A stretch of 64,000 nt of DNA from Spirogloea muscicola. Taxonomy: Eukaryota; Streptophyta; Zygnematophyceae; Spirogloeales; Spirogloeaceae. The position numbers were made by a program, and so were the translations under genes. The stretch lies in the NCBI GenBank assembly GCA_009602725.1, contig WELB01000013.1, positions 1,047,566 through 1,111,565 on the forward strand, in the 5' to 3' direction. Shown here piece by piece: positions 45,139 to 61,093 of this stretch (within the stretch, counting starts at the first letter, position 1; each line of letters opens with the position of its first letter). A model generated the notes under the pieces. The model ran no database searches. It had not been told where the DNA came from and saw nothing but the letters and a program-made list of their open reading frames with translations.

Positions 45139-48100
45139 ATGGCGGCGCTGAGGTCTGCCTTTACGCCGTCGCCAGTCCTCCGGGCTGGCTCCGACGTCCC
45201 GGCCCTGCTGCGCGGCGATGGCGGCTCCAAGCTCGGACGGGCCTCGCGGCTGCCGAGCGTGTCCTGCGTGATGGAGAAGCCCAGCTTCGACGCCACGCTT
45301 CAGATTGACAAGGAACGCCGCACCATACCCTCCATCCCGATCACTGGCCTTCCCAGCGTCAGGTCCGTGATGGCGAGCGGCCAAGGCATACCTCACTGCA
45401 TGTTCCAACATAGTACAGTTGCAATGCGCCCTACCTGGACGATATCACAATAACACTCTCTCCGAGCAAGCTTCAGATTCAGCAGCGAGGAGCAGCGCCG
45501 CGCTGGAGAGGATCTCTTTGAGGAGGAATTCAGGGATGCAGACCTCTTCGACACCCACACACGCGACGGCGAGCACAGGCCTTCAAATTGGACGCAGCCC
45601 ACCTTTCAGGTATCGACAGCGCTTTTCAAAATATACTGATGTCCTGAGTACCTTACCAGCAGCTCCAGCTTCGCCTCGATCGTCTCATATCCCTTCCACC
45701 GAGCTCCAGCTCCAAGAAATGAGCTCAAGTGACTTGAATGTACCATGAAGTTCATGCTTGCGAGCTCATAGCTCCAGGATGATCTGGTCGTGACAGAGGA
45801 AGACGAAGATTGTCTGCACAATTGGACCGACGAGCAATACAAAGGAGATGATCTGGAAGCTGGCTGAGGCAGGCATGAACGTGGCTCGATTGAACATGTC
45901 TCATGGAGACCATGCTAGTCACCTGAAGGTCATCAAGCTTGTTCGCGAGTACAACGAATCTGTGGGCGCTAACACTATTGCGCTCATGCTGGATACGAAG
46001 GTATATGCCAGTGCTGGAGTTGCCATTTCCTTTGAGCCTCTGTGGCTTGTCAAAGACGAATCCTAAACAACTGTATGCAGTCACGCATCGCAGATGTCGA
46101 GGTTTGTGGTAATCACTAAGCATCAGCTGCCTCAGATGCAGGACTTTCTCTCATCAGAATATATTGTTCTAATTTGTGAACCAGGGTCCAGAGGTTAGAA
46201 GTGGCGACCTGCAGAAACCACTGTGGTTGAAAAAGGGTGACAAATTTGACTTCACGATCAAACGAGGTGTTAGCACAGAGACGATGGTCAGTGTAAATTA
46301 TGATGGCTTTGTGAATGATGTAGAAGTTGGGGACATCATACTCATTGATGGTGAGCCTAAACCACTGCCACCCCATCTGAGCTGTGGGTTCGTTGATAGG
46401 AGGAGCATGATAACTGTATTTGCAAGATAGTTCACATCAATACATCTCTCCAGCCATCAATGTGAGGTGGAGTCAGCAGTATCTGTCATATAGTGGCCAT
46501 CATACTTGGCTAGTTGCTCAAGCTGCTATTATTTGTATTCTTCATTCTTCTTTTGCTCCTAATCAGAATAGACTGTCCTTTCTGCAGGCGGCATGATGTC
46601 ACTTCAAGTCCTTTGGAAGACTGCCGTGGACGTGGGCTGTGAAGTGGTGGATGGAGGCGAGCTGAAGTCTAGGCGACACTTGAATGTACGAGGGAAAAGT
46701 GCAACATTGCCTTCCATTACAGGTAAACAGGCAGGTCAAAGACTTTGGTTGTACTTCAGGTCCTCTACTATCTTGGAACTTATTGCTTACTGCTATCTTA
46801 CTATGCAGATTGTTTGTAGCCTCACTGACCAGCCATACTTCTGAGTCAACAGAGAAGGACTGGGATGACATCAAATTTGGAGTGGAGCACGGAGTGGACT
46901 ACTACGCACTGTCGTTTGTTAAGGATGCACAAGTAGTGCATGAGCTCAAGGCCTTTCTCCAATGTAAGCTTTTCAACATGTGTTAATAGCACCACCCTTG
47001 CTTGTCATTCCTTCAAGCCTGCTTGATTTCCTCCTGCACTGGCCTCTTCATAACAAGTATACAAGGGGGCGGTGGTTTCAGTGCATTGCTACTTAAGGGA
47101 ACATGCGTGATGCTAGTCTTGTTGATTGTGCTGCCTGCACCTATTCCCTGGTGAGCTCCAACGGTTGCCAGCAATGATGGGCCGGTTACATTTGCTTTGT
47201 CCGCGAAGCTTACACTACTGTCTACTTGCACGTGCAGCAAGCAATGCCGACATCAATGTACTTGTGAAGATTGAGAGTGCAGACTCCATCCCTAATCTAC
47301 ACTCAATCTTGGATGCAGCCGATGGGGTAAGTGGACATGTCATGGCTGCTCTTAGCTTTCATCACAATAGTAGCAGCAAGTATCCCCACTCTGTAGCTGC
47401 ACTGATGAGAACAAAAGAGATACTCAAAGGATGGCTGCTTGATTAAGCAGTACTGATTGGGCATGTAGGCAATGGTCGCCCGCGGTGATCTTGGAGCTGA
47501 ATTGCCGATTGAAGAGGTACCCCTGCTGCAGGTACGCTTGAACAAGTCAGAAGCTGTTGTCTGTTCAGATTGCAGGTGTGTTTGCTTGCTGTTTTAAAAC
47601 ATTCCAATATAAGAACAAATAGTTTTCAGTAACTCAAAATTGATTGATTGTTTTTCTTTGATCCAGCAGCAAAATTTGCAGCAGCTAAGCGTGTATCACA
47701 TGATTGCTTCTATACTTCCATCCAGCCTGACATACCGACCTGTCAATCTTGGCAGGGCGAGATAATCCGGATGTGTCGATCCATGGGAAAACCTGTCATT
47801 GTTGCAACTAATATGTTGGAGAGCATGATTGCGGCCCCCACACCAACCCGTGCAGAGGTGTCTGACATTGCTATTGCTGTGCGGGAGGGTGCTGATGCTG
47901 TGATGCTCTCAGGAGAAACTGCACATGGAAAGTGAGTTACTGCATGGCTTTGTACCTGTAGACTGCTTGTAGAGAAGCTTCCTCCCTGACTGACATTAGA
48001 TAGCAATTTCCAGGACAGGAGACTTCTGAGTTATCATTCCTCAGCTGTGTGCATCAGTTGTTCGTAAAGACGAGGATCCTAGAAGCTGGTCAAGACGCTC

Positions 48101-49285
48101 TTCTATGCTGTTTGTTACGTGCTGAGTAGCTGACAAGGAGGTCAAGCCATGGCACAGATTCCCTCTGAAAGCTGTCCGTGTAATGCACACGGTGGCCATG
48201 CGCACTGAGGCAACAATGCTTGATGCAGTTGCTCCAGCAAACCTCGGCCGGGCTTTCAAGGTGAAAATAAATTCTTTCCTCTGCCTGCAAAGTCCATCTT
48301 CCCCTTTACATTCAAAGGAGGCGTGAGCTTGCTGTGTGTTGCTGCCTTTGTTACGCTCTTGCTGTCATGGTGCTGCAGAGGGCTGCATGGCTCACCTGTA
48401 CAGAAATGGTGTGCAGAATCATATGTCTGAGATGTTTGCCTTCCATGCTACAATGATGTCAAACACATTGGGGGCGAGCATCTTGGTATTCACTAGAAGC
48501 GGTTTCATGGCCATGCTGCTGAGCCACTACAGGCCACTTGGCACAACCTTTGCCTTCACCAATGAGTAAGCCATGTGAATTGACCAGCTTGGTTCCTTGC
48601 TGCCAATCAGAAGTTGGTCATGTAGGTTGGGGGCTGGTTTTGAAGGATGAGTTTTCATGTATGAGTGTCAATTTGCATGCTCTTAGCTGGTGCTTCAGGT
48701 GTTAGCAGAGATTACTTGGCCTTCTGGTCAGTGAAGGGTCTGTGTTTGACTTGGGCAAGCAAGAATGTTGTCTCTCTACAGAAAAAGGGTTCAACAGAGG
48801 TTAGCTTTGTACCATGGGGTGCGTGCACTGTACATGCCCTTCTCATCTGATGCAGAAGAGACATTCAATCAAGCACTGGACACCTTACAGGTTTGTCACT
48901 TGATGTCTTGTTGCACGGGCTGCATATCTGCTCCTGCTCCACCAGTCTAGGTGCAAAATGTCCAGCAAGATTTGTGCACAATGTCTGGATCTGCTGAGAA
49001 GGGCCACTCGGTCAGGAGGCATTGACAAATGCTCAGGATTAAACACCCATGTATCTCCTTTCAGATATCCACCTTGCAGTGCCAGCTTAATTTGCACCAT
49101 GCCAAGACAGTTGCACACAACCTTAGCCGGGTAGTTGTTGTGGCCAACTTGCTTATGTGCAGAGGCAGGGCATGGTAAATGTTGGCGAGGAGGTTGCTCT
49201 CGTCCAGAGTGGGCGGCAACCTATCTGGAGATCAGAGTCAACGCATCACATCCAAGTGAGGACTGTAAGGAGGTTAGACAGATAA
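45139..49285 (+). CDS. PKP: Plastid-type pyruvate kinase, intact multi-exon gene
   Basis: Converts phosphoenolpyruvate and ADP to pyruvate and ATP, feeding plastid fatty-acid synthesis. Conserved exons: 45,797-46,000 ([25 protein letters not shown]), 46,185-46,350 (GPEVRSGDL), 46,588-46,722, 46,853-46,963 ([13 protein letters not shown]), 47,238-47,326 ([13 protein letters not shown], with the active-site Lys), 47,469-47,531 ([12 protein letters not shown]), 47,756-47,931 ([26 protein letters not shown]), 48,158-48,260, 48,417-48,565 ([15 protein letters not shown]), 48,782-48,890 and 49,169-49,285 ([14 protein letters not shown]). Phases agree at every junction. The C-terminal exons resemble plant plastid PK-beta. 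Upstream, 45,139-45,361 looks like a transit peptide. A second piece ends at 45,609 ([14 protein letters not shown]); a stop lies between them in frame, so a short intron is needed whose borders I cannot fix. Confidence 0.9.
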
Positions 49286-50590
49286 TTGATTGCCTGAAAA
49301 TCGGAGATGAATGTGAGGTCCTGACCTCCTTCTAGACATCAGGACCTAAAGAACGGCTTTGAGTAGGACTTCACCAGGGCCGTTCACCTTCGAAGTACAC
49401 ACCTTGTTGGACCAAGCATTGATGAGCAGACAGCATAGGTACCTGCCATTCTTGTCATAATTCTTATATTGGACAGTCGTATTTTGACGCCTTTGCGTCT
49501 GACACTGGCACAATACTGGGCGGGTATTTGATTGGCTGTAGTTCGTGAGTGAGCCGCTGTACAGCAGGCCGAGTATCAAGAGAGTGGACAGATTGCAGAG
49601 TCGCGCTTATTATGATGTATGATGAGCCACTACTTGGGGGGCCTTTTCACAGCCACCGCCTCCTCCTTGAAAAGTCCTTCCCAGCCCCTCCTGACCATTT
49701 TGAACCGCGTCCGCCTTTCAACCTTTGTCCATTCCTTTGGGCTGGCCTCTCCCAGCCACCAGTCAATCTGGCCGCGCTTGCACTTTCGACAGGATGACGC
49801 TTTCCGCCCTCTACTTCTATCTTCATCTACTCACTAATGGGAAATGAGCTCCATTCCCAGAAGTCTCGAATAGGAGTTTCTTAATTTCGCACGTTCCGGC
49901 CCTTTTGGACCTTGTTCATTCCCTTTGGACTGGCCTCTCACAGCCACCGCCTTACACTGTGGAAGTGCTGTTCCTTCTTGACCTTGTCGAGTCCATCTGA
50001 CCCCTTGTCCATTGCTTTGGGCTGGCCATGAACACTTATCGCCCCCCTCGTGGACGGCAAACGCTCCCTTCTTTTGGGCTGGCCTTTCACAGCCATCGCC
50101 TTGGCTAAATAAAGCACTTGGCTTGAACGTCGACAGCGACCCGCCCTCTAACTCCAGAAGGATGCCCACATGAATATATACGAGGGAGTCCGGGAACCGG
50201 AGGGTGGGCTTGGGTACTCAGCGGGGGCCCGCCCCAACTGTCGCAGCTCCCGGCGCCACGCGGCGGGCTGCGAGGGGATCTCCTCGAAGGGTGGGGGGAG
50301 GCGATCGGGCGGCCACGAGGTGACGGTAGCTAAGAGGCCCCCATCGGACGGCATCGGGAGCAGCCCGCCGATCGGGCGGCGGGGACGGGCTGCTGGTGGG
50401 AAGGGGCCCGTTCACACGGCGGGGCCTGTCCCCATCCAGGGCACCTCTCCCGGCGGGAGCCCCAGGGGGGGAGGGCAGGGGAGGCGCCCGGTAAGCAGTC
50501 CCCGTGTAGGAGGGGAGCGGGGTGGGGGCCGAGGAGGGGGAGAGGCGGGTGGAGACGAGGGCGCGGCGAGCCAGCCAAAGCCCGCTTAAC
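49286..50590. other. Intergenic region between PK and BCCP, repeat-bearing
   Basis: The PK 3' UTR would occupy the first part. From 49,620 to about 50,110 there are about five copies of the dispersed unit (CATTC/CTTTGGGCTGGCCTCTCACAGCC...) spaced about 80-110 bases apart. A fragment of the LINE-like terminal block is near 49,790-49,840. From 50,180 the DNA becomes very GC-rich and G-rich on the + strand. No gene is recognised. Confidence 0.6.
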
Positions 50591-50639
50591 GCTTCTTGGC
50601 CCATTGGGGAATTGGTTCTCGTTCGCTGAAGTGGCCCCT

Positions 50640-50730
50640 CCACCACTCCCCGTGCCGCCGAGCCTGCCCCCCCTCGGGGCCTCCGGCGGCGGCGGCGGCG
50701 GCGGCGGCGCTCGCGGCGGCGGCGGCTGGC
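50640..50730. repeat. GGC trinucleotide repeat
   Basis: GGCGGCGGC... with a few interruptions lies at 50,686-50,728 in the GC-rich 5' region of the BCCP gene. It gives poly-Gly, poly-Ala or poly-Arg in different frames. One N is at 50,778. Confidence 0.85.
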
Positions 50731-50978
50731 GCAAAGAGAAAAAGGGAAGCGGCCGGGGGGGGGAAGGGAGCTCAGTGNGTCGCCTCGGAGCTGCGCGGGG
50801 GGCTCGGCGCGGGGAAGCTCGCGGCGCCCTGGGCGCAGGGCTTCGGGCTGGCCGGCCGGCGCCCGGACCTGCGGCGGAGCCAGCCGCTTGGCACGAGCGT
50901 GAGGCGCCGCTCCCCGGACCTCTGCCGCCGTCTGCTGGCCGTCTCCGTGCCGCCATTGCCGACCTGCTCGCGAGACGG

Positions 50979-53209
50979 ATGGCTCCATTGGCTCCATTGT
51001 GCGGCGCCCTGCAGCTGCTAGACTCGGCTTTGACTGGCCTTCACCACTCCATTGCGTGCTGCAGGGCGCCGCGAGCGCGTCAGGACGGCCGCTCACCTGC
51101 GCCGCCAACGTGAATGACGTAGGCCTCTCTGCCAGCACGGCCTGCAATGCTGCCCCTCAGCTGTCCTCCTCATTGCCCTCAGCCGCTGGCGTTGGACTCG
51201 CCGGTCAGCCCTGTCGGCGGTTGGACACTGCCCGTTCCGACGAGGAATGCTGGATCCTGAGACACAGCAGTGCGAGTAGCCGCCTCGAGATACAATGTGC
51301 TTATGCAGATCGTCAGACCGGTCAGGTTCATTTTTGACATTGATTGAGCAACCCCTCTGTCACGAACTTTGGCACGTCATGCAGGTCGCTGTGGGATCCA
51401 CATCGCCAGCTGTGGCTGACGGCCCCAGAGCCGAGATACCCCAGTTACCAGACTCCAAGCCTCATGACCTGGACGGTCCTGCGGACATCCCCGACATTCA
51501 GGAAACATCTGCATTCATATCTGATGTTGCCAACCTCGTCAAGTAAGCCACCATTTCTTGCTCACTTGCAGGCCTTAGCAAGGTAGTGAGCCCCTTCACG
51601 GTTGCAAGGACGCGCCCGCCGCTTCCTTGGCTTCAAGACTCTCCCTCTGCATAGACGCCCTCACGATTTGCAGCTCATTGGCAACTCTATGCTGGGGGCA
51701 CCTATCCCTACATTGTCACCATTGCATTGAATTGTTAAGCCGTTAGTCCCATTGTCTTGGTTGGTGTGAAGGTGAGCTGCCTTTGGACTGCCTCTGAGGA
51801 TGGCAGAAGCAGCTCACTCTGTCTTATAGCCGTGCTTGAGTTGCCACTCTGCAGGCACTTGTTCATTCTGACAACACTCAAAAGAAGTTCTGCCTGCTGG
51901 TGCTGTGGTGCTGTAGGCTGGTGGACTCGCGGGACATTGTGGAACTGGAGCTGAAGCACAAGCACTATGAGATCACGATCCGGAAGAAGGAAGCACTTCC
52001 CGCCCCTGTGCAGCAGCATCAGGGGTCACTGCCCGGGCCGCATGTCATGGCCCACACCGCCTGGCCGCAGTACATGGCTGCCCCGCCGCCCGCCCCTGCA
52101 GCATCCCCCCCTCCTGTGGCTGCGGCAGCTCCTTCTGCATCAACAGCAGAGCCGGCTGCTCCGCCACCACCTCCCCCCTCCACAGTACCGCCTATGCTGT
52201 CTCCCATGGCTGGCACGTTCTATCGATCTCCAGCACCGGGAGAGCCTCCCTTTGTCAAGGTTGTCAACTCTTGCCCATCTGGCCTTCGCTTATTTGCTGC
52301 AAGTTGCTTACTGAACATGGCATGAGGTTGCTTGTTAGGATCCTTCCGTGTCCATATTGCGATGGTACTTTTGAACTGCCCCTCACACTGTAGTACAAGA
52401 GAAATGAAGATAGTCCATGCTCCACGTTCTCTGTACACTACCCAAGATTGCTTACAAGGGCAGTACCTGCTTTGCATGTCTTGCGAGAAATGCACCAGGT
52501 CGGCGACAAAGTCACCAAAGGGCAGGTTGTCTGCATCGTTGAGGCTATGAAGCTGATGAATGAGATAGAGGTGAGTTCAGGAACATGGCCTTGCTCTTAA
52601 TGCTTTGTGCTGACTTCTTTGAGTTCTCCTACCCACGACTTCTTCTGCTCGGATCAGGAAGTCGTGATGTAAAAGTTGCACAGTCAGGCAGGCTTGTACC
52701 ATTGCTCAGCAGCTAGAAAAGACTAGCTCTCCTTGTTGAAAGTGCCAGATCTATTTTAGCCCTAAGCCTGTCATTCTTAACAGGTGGTATCTTTGGATCG
52801 TAGTGTTTAAGTGCTCCAATCTGTGACCACAGGTAAAGCCAACCAGTAATTAGGCAGCTGCATGAGCAGAATGAGCAAAACCTTTGCTGATATCTTTTGC
52901 AGGCCGACCAGACTGGCACCATTGAGGCCATTCTAACAGATGACAGCAAGCCCGTGGCAATCGATACAGTACGATCCCCACCCTGCTAAAGTTGCACATC
53001 CACATGTCTAGAGTGCCACGTGAAGGCTCCATGAACGGGACATATGTATGTGAAGCACGTACAACCGTTTTTCGTTCAGTTGTAAATTAGCTGACTAGCC
53101 CGAAGTGATGCCATGTGAATACATGGTGTTTCTACTGTGCTTGCTTTGTACTCAAAAGCTTCTCCGTCGCCCAATTTTGTTGCAGCCTCTCTATGCGATC
53201 AAGCCATGA
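50979..53209 (+). CDS. accB/BCCP: Biotin carboxyl carrier protein of plastid acetyl-CoA carboxylase
   Basis: Carries the biotin that shuttles CO2 between biotin carboxylase and carboxyltransferase in the plastid multi-subunit ACCase, the entry step of fatty-acid synthesis. Exons: one ending 51,325; 51,385-51,542 (IQETSAFISDVANLVK); 51,917-52,259 (DSRDIVELELKHKHYEITIR, a Pro/Ala-rich linker, then PPMLSPMAGTFYRSPAPGEP); 52,499-52,570 (VGDKVTKGQVVCIV, EAMKLMNEIE, with the biotinylated Lys at 52,550-52,552); 52,903-52,968 (GTIEAILTDDSKPVAIDT); 53,186-53,209 (PLYAIKP, stop). Phases match throughout. This is the usual bacterial-type domain order. The start is uncertain: an ATG at 50,979 is in another frame from the exon ending at 51,325, so a further intron or a different start is needed. 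The 5' part is Ala/Ser/Arg-rich as in transit peptides. Confidence 0.88.
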
Positions 53210-53916
53210 GCACTTCAGCGCCACATCACTAGTCCACTTTCGCAGGCAAACTTTGCTCTGTGAAACAATCTGCAGTGGTACATGACTTGGCAACAGGATA
53301 GGTCCTCAATGTGCAACTTAATATTTCTGATATTAGTAGCTGGGCTAGCTCCACGCACTCCGGCACTGGTTAGATCGTTTAGCAATCCGGAATGGCCCAA
53401 AGGCGCCGAGCTATTCTCAGCTGCAATATGTGCATCTCTCTTGAGGTGGTTGTGGACCCAGACATGCTGGGCAAACGGCAATGCCAGCTTGCTACTAGAC
53501 TCCTTGGACTTCAAATGCGCTAGGTGGCAATCCACTGAGAAGTCAAGCTAGATGTAGGCACTAAGGTTGCAAGACAGAGCCGCTCCCAACACTGGCGGCA
53601 ATTGTAATCTGCCGACAGAGAAGAGGGACACACATTGAAGGGTGCACAGGCTAACTAGAAGGGTATGATTGCACCCTCCTCAACTATATCGAGCATGGCA
53701 CAGCAGGCAAGCACCCAAGAGAAGTATAAGAATGGCGTGAGTCAAAACGAGTGTAACAACTCTAGCGATACTGTCTCCATAACCAGCGTGCCAAGATTGC
53801 GATCACCAGGACGAGTGTACCCTCTTCCAGGCCTCCACCGACTGATGTGCAGTGCTAGAAACAAAGACTGGTCCAAGATGCCGCCACAATACACAGGTTC
53901 GGATGCCCTCATGAAC
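53210..53916. other. Convergent intergenic spacer (BCCP and helicase 3' ends)
   Basis: About 700 bases between two stop codons facing each other. It would hold both 3' UTRs. A TGTAA word, the usual green-algal polyadenylation signal, lies at about 53,604 in the BCCP direction. Nothing else is recognised. Confidence 0.6.
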
Positions 53917-58479
<4,563 letters not shown>

Positions 58480-58639
58480 GGCGCCCGGCGCAGGGCCGCG
58501 CTTCACCCGCGGCGGCGGCGGCGGCTGCCGGATCCGGAACCGGAGCGAGGCAGCGGTGGACTCGGCAGCGGAGGGCAGGGCGGGCGCCTGGCCGCGCGAC
58601 GCTCGTTGCGGCAAGCGAGGCGAGGCAGAGCGGAAGGAT

Positions 58640-58740
58640 GGGAGATGGAAGATGGGAGGATGGGGGGCACGCTTCGCGGCGGCGGCGGCGACGGCGGCGG
58701 CGGCGGTGGCGGCGGCGGCGGCGAGACCGGCGGTGGACGG
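58640..58740. repeat. CGG/GGC trinucleotide repeat upstream of the helicase start
   Basis: At 58,676-58,726 lies a run of CGG units with GAC and GGT interruptions, 200-250 bases upstream of the helicase ATG on its template side, so probably in its promoter or 5' UTR. Open frames across it are low-complexity. Confidence 0.85.
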
Positions 58741-58869
58741 AGCAAGTAACCCTTGGCCTCGCTTGCTGGTGGCGATCCTGCCAGCCAGCGCTCACCACTC
58801 TCCTTCGTGGCTCCGCTGATACACTTATGAACACCCCCCGTATGCACCTGGCTGGCACTTGTTAGAAGA

Positions 58870-60400
58870 AAGAGCTCGCCTTATTGCGCTCTTCAGCATC
58901 AGCCGCGTTCACTGTCCGAAAGCGCGGCCAGATTGACTGGTGGCTCGCGGAGGCCAGCCCAAAGAGATGGCCAAGCGTTCTTTCTACTGAGTCGCTCGTG
59001 TGCTTTAACGCTTTTCAAGCCCCTTCGATTGTTCAGTTTGTCCTGGGCTGGCCTATCACCGCCATCGCCTTCTTACTGGAAGAGTCTTCCTACTGACACA
59101 AGGGGCTGCACCAGCCAAAACCCTAGGCAAAGACCTGTTCATTCTTTTTTGGGCTGGCTTGTCCAGCCCCTATCCTCAATGGAGCGAGCCCCTCTCAAGA
59201 GAGAAGGCGCGCGGGGCGCATGAAATGAAAGGGAGGCCAATCCAAGCCAGTACATTGTTCAGGCGAAGGCTACTGCAGACTGAACAAGGCTAAATATACC
59301 TAAAGTAAGGTGTCTAAGGAGAGAAGGCGCGCGGGGCGCATGAAATGAAAGAGAGGCCAATTCAAGCCAATACATACACAGGAGGATACAGGGCTTGGAA
59401 GAGCGTAGCCCTTGAAGCTCCCCGAGCGCCGTCCCGCTGCAGGGCACCTCGCCTCTCAGCAACGCTGACCCCTTGACCCCTTGATAATGTGCTTGCCTTT
59501 GTACTTGGCCACACATGGCCTCCCCATCTCTTAATATACACGCACTTTCCTTGACCCCACACCACAACGGGGAGCCCACGCCAAGCAGTCCAGGACCCTA
59601 GCCTCTCTGATTTGCGGCTGCTTAGCAGGGGTTACTGAGTAATTTGTAGCTGCTTTCTTTCTTTGTGTGCTTTGGTTTCTTAGCGCTTCCTCTGGCTTCC
59701 TCTGGCTTGGCAAGTCTGACCCTCTTGCCCAGAGCCGCGCCTGCGCCAGCGCCCGCTCCCCCTAGAGGCGTCAAGCCTTGGGCCAGGGGGTGCAGCAGCT
59801 AGTGAGCTTTCCTCAGACCCGTATGCTATGCGGCAAGTCGTGGACACCCATGGTGAGCAGCTTCGCATCCTGTGCTGGTCATTTGAGCTATTGCACGATG
59901 CCAACCCGTCTCACATACAGCGGTTGTTACTCGATCATTCCAACTGACTCCGCCGAAGCAGCAATATGCTCAAATAGGGGCATTGCACCCATCACTAGTT
60001 GACGCCACTGTATGACTGCTGCGTTGGGTCAAGAAAGTTGTTTGTAGTGAATCTTTTGGGCTTGTCCTGTGAAACCCTAAGCGAGTAGATAGCAATCTGT
60101 CTCTAGAGGACATACTTGGCTTGCGATATGAGTAGGCATTGATCTGTCTTTGGGAGGACAAGTCTGGCTCGGGTTGCCATTTATATTCCTTCTTTGGAGA
60201 ATCTGTTGACCTGAGAAACCAGATCTCATCGCTTGCCAGCCTCTATGACTTGCCACTCGAGACTCGTTCACTTGCCAAGTGGACATTCATTGACCTGAGG
60301 TACTGGTAACTAGATTGCATTTACTTACAACCTCTCTCACTTGCTAGTCAACAGTGCTCTTCCCGTTGGCATGCGTTGGGCTGGCAGGCAACAGGTAGGC
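58870..60400. repeat. Repeat patch between helicase and LRR/sensor kinase
   Basis: Dispersed palindromic repeat copies are near 58,950 (reversed), 59,045 and 59,150. Two direct copies of GAGAAGGCGCGCGGGGCGCA start near 59,202 and 59,323. The LINE-like 3' tail GTGCTTGCCTTTGTACTTGG is at 59,487, and tail words GGTTACTGAG are at 59,630. From 59,650 to 60,400 I see no gene, only scattered short repeats such as CTTGCCA and ACTTGC words. Confidence 0.6.
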
Positions 60401-60404
60401 TCAC

Positions 60405-60782
60405 CTGGTTGGAGCTGAAGTCAAGGTACTCAACAGACAGCGGGTATGGCTTCCCATCCTGGAAGCCACCCGCGAGCTTGTTGCCAGCCATGAGTAGCGT
60501 GGCAAGTCCCGGTGGGACTTCCTTATTTGTAGGCGGGGCACCACTGAGCTGGTTGTTGGTAACATCCACAAACACCAGAGCCAATGCACTGGAGAGGTCC
60601 GGCATCCTTCCATTCAGCGCATTGGAGGCCAGCTTCAAACCAGTGAGCGCCGGGAGGCTTCCGAAGGGGCCGAGTGCGCCCATGGAGCCTGTGAAGCCGT
60701 TGCCCGAGAAGTCCAGGCTCACCATGGACGCCGGAAGCTTTGGCAGGTTGCCAGTGAAAGTGTTGCCAGCAGCACCGAATTG
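60405..60782 (-). CDS. Leucine-rich-repeat exon (plant type)
   Basis: A 378-base exon, 126 codons, bounded by an acceptor CAG before 60,782 and a donor GTGAGC after 60,405, phase 0 at both sides. It encodes about five LRRs of the plant extracellular pattern: FGAAGNTFTGNLPKLPASM, VSLDFSGNGFTG, LTGLKLASNALNGRMPDLSS, LVFVDVTNNQLSGAPP, LATLLMAGNKLAGG and VEYLDFSSNQ. No further LRR exon, signal peptide or kinase is seen on either side. It may belong to a separate, otherwise lost or undetected gene, or be spliced to the sensor kinase upstream (intron about 311 bases, phases compatible). Confidence 0.7.
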
Positions 60783-61093
60783 CTGCAGGCGACAGCGTGT
60801 GGAGAGACACGTACCATTGCATACGTAGATGTATAGGTGCTGCAGCAACTGCTAAGCTTGATACAGGTGTCAGGTGATTCACTAATTGCACTAGTCCTCA
60901 ACTTCTTGAGCTTTAGCACTGCGGTCCTGCATCTATCTGGTCTTTCAGCTCACTGGACATTGATGCGATGTGGAACATGCACAGCAAGAGCTACTCCCAG
61001 CAGCCAACGTTGCGGTGGCGAGCCACTCGACTGACTGCTTCCTAACCTGGCAGACATGTAGTAAGCAGAGAGGGAGAGGAGGCCGGCACTCAC

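Noticed and set aside
50218-51147. 309-codon minus-strand frame opposite the BCCP 5' region
   Set aside because: It is Pro/Arg/Ala-rich low complexity in very GC-rich DNA, interrupted by an N, with no recognisable family; the + strand gene explains the region.
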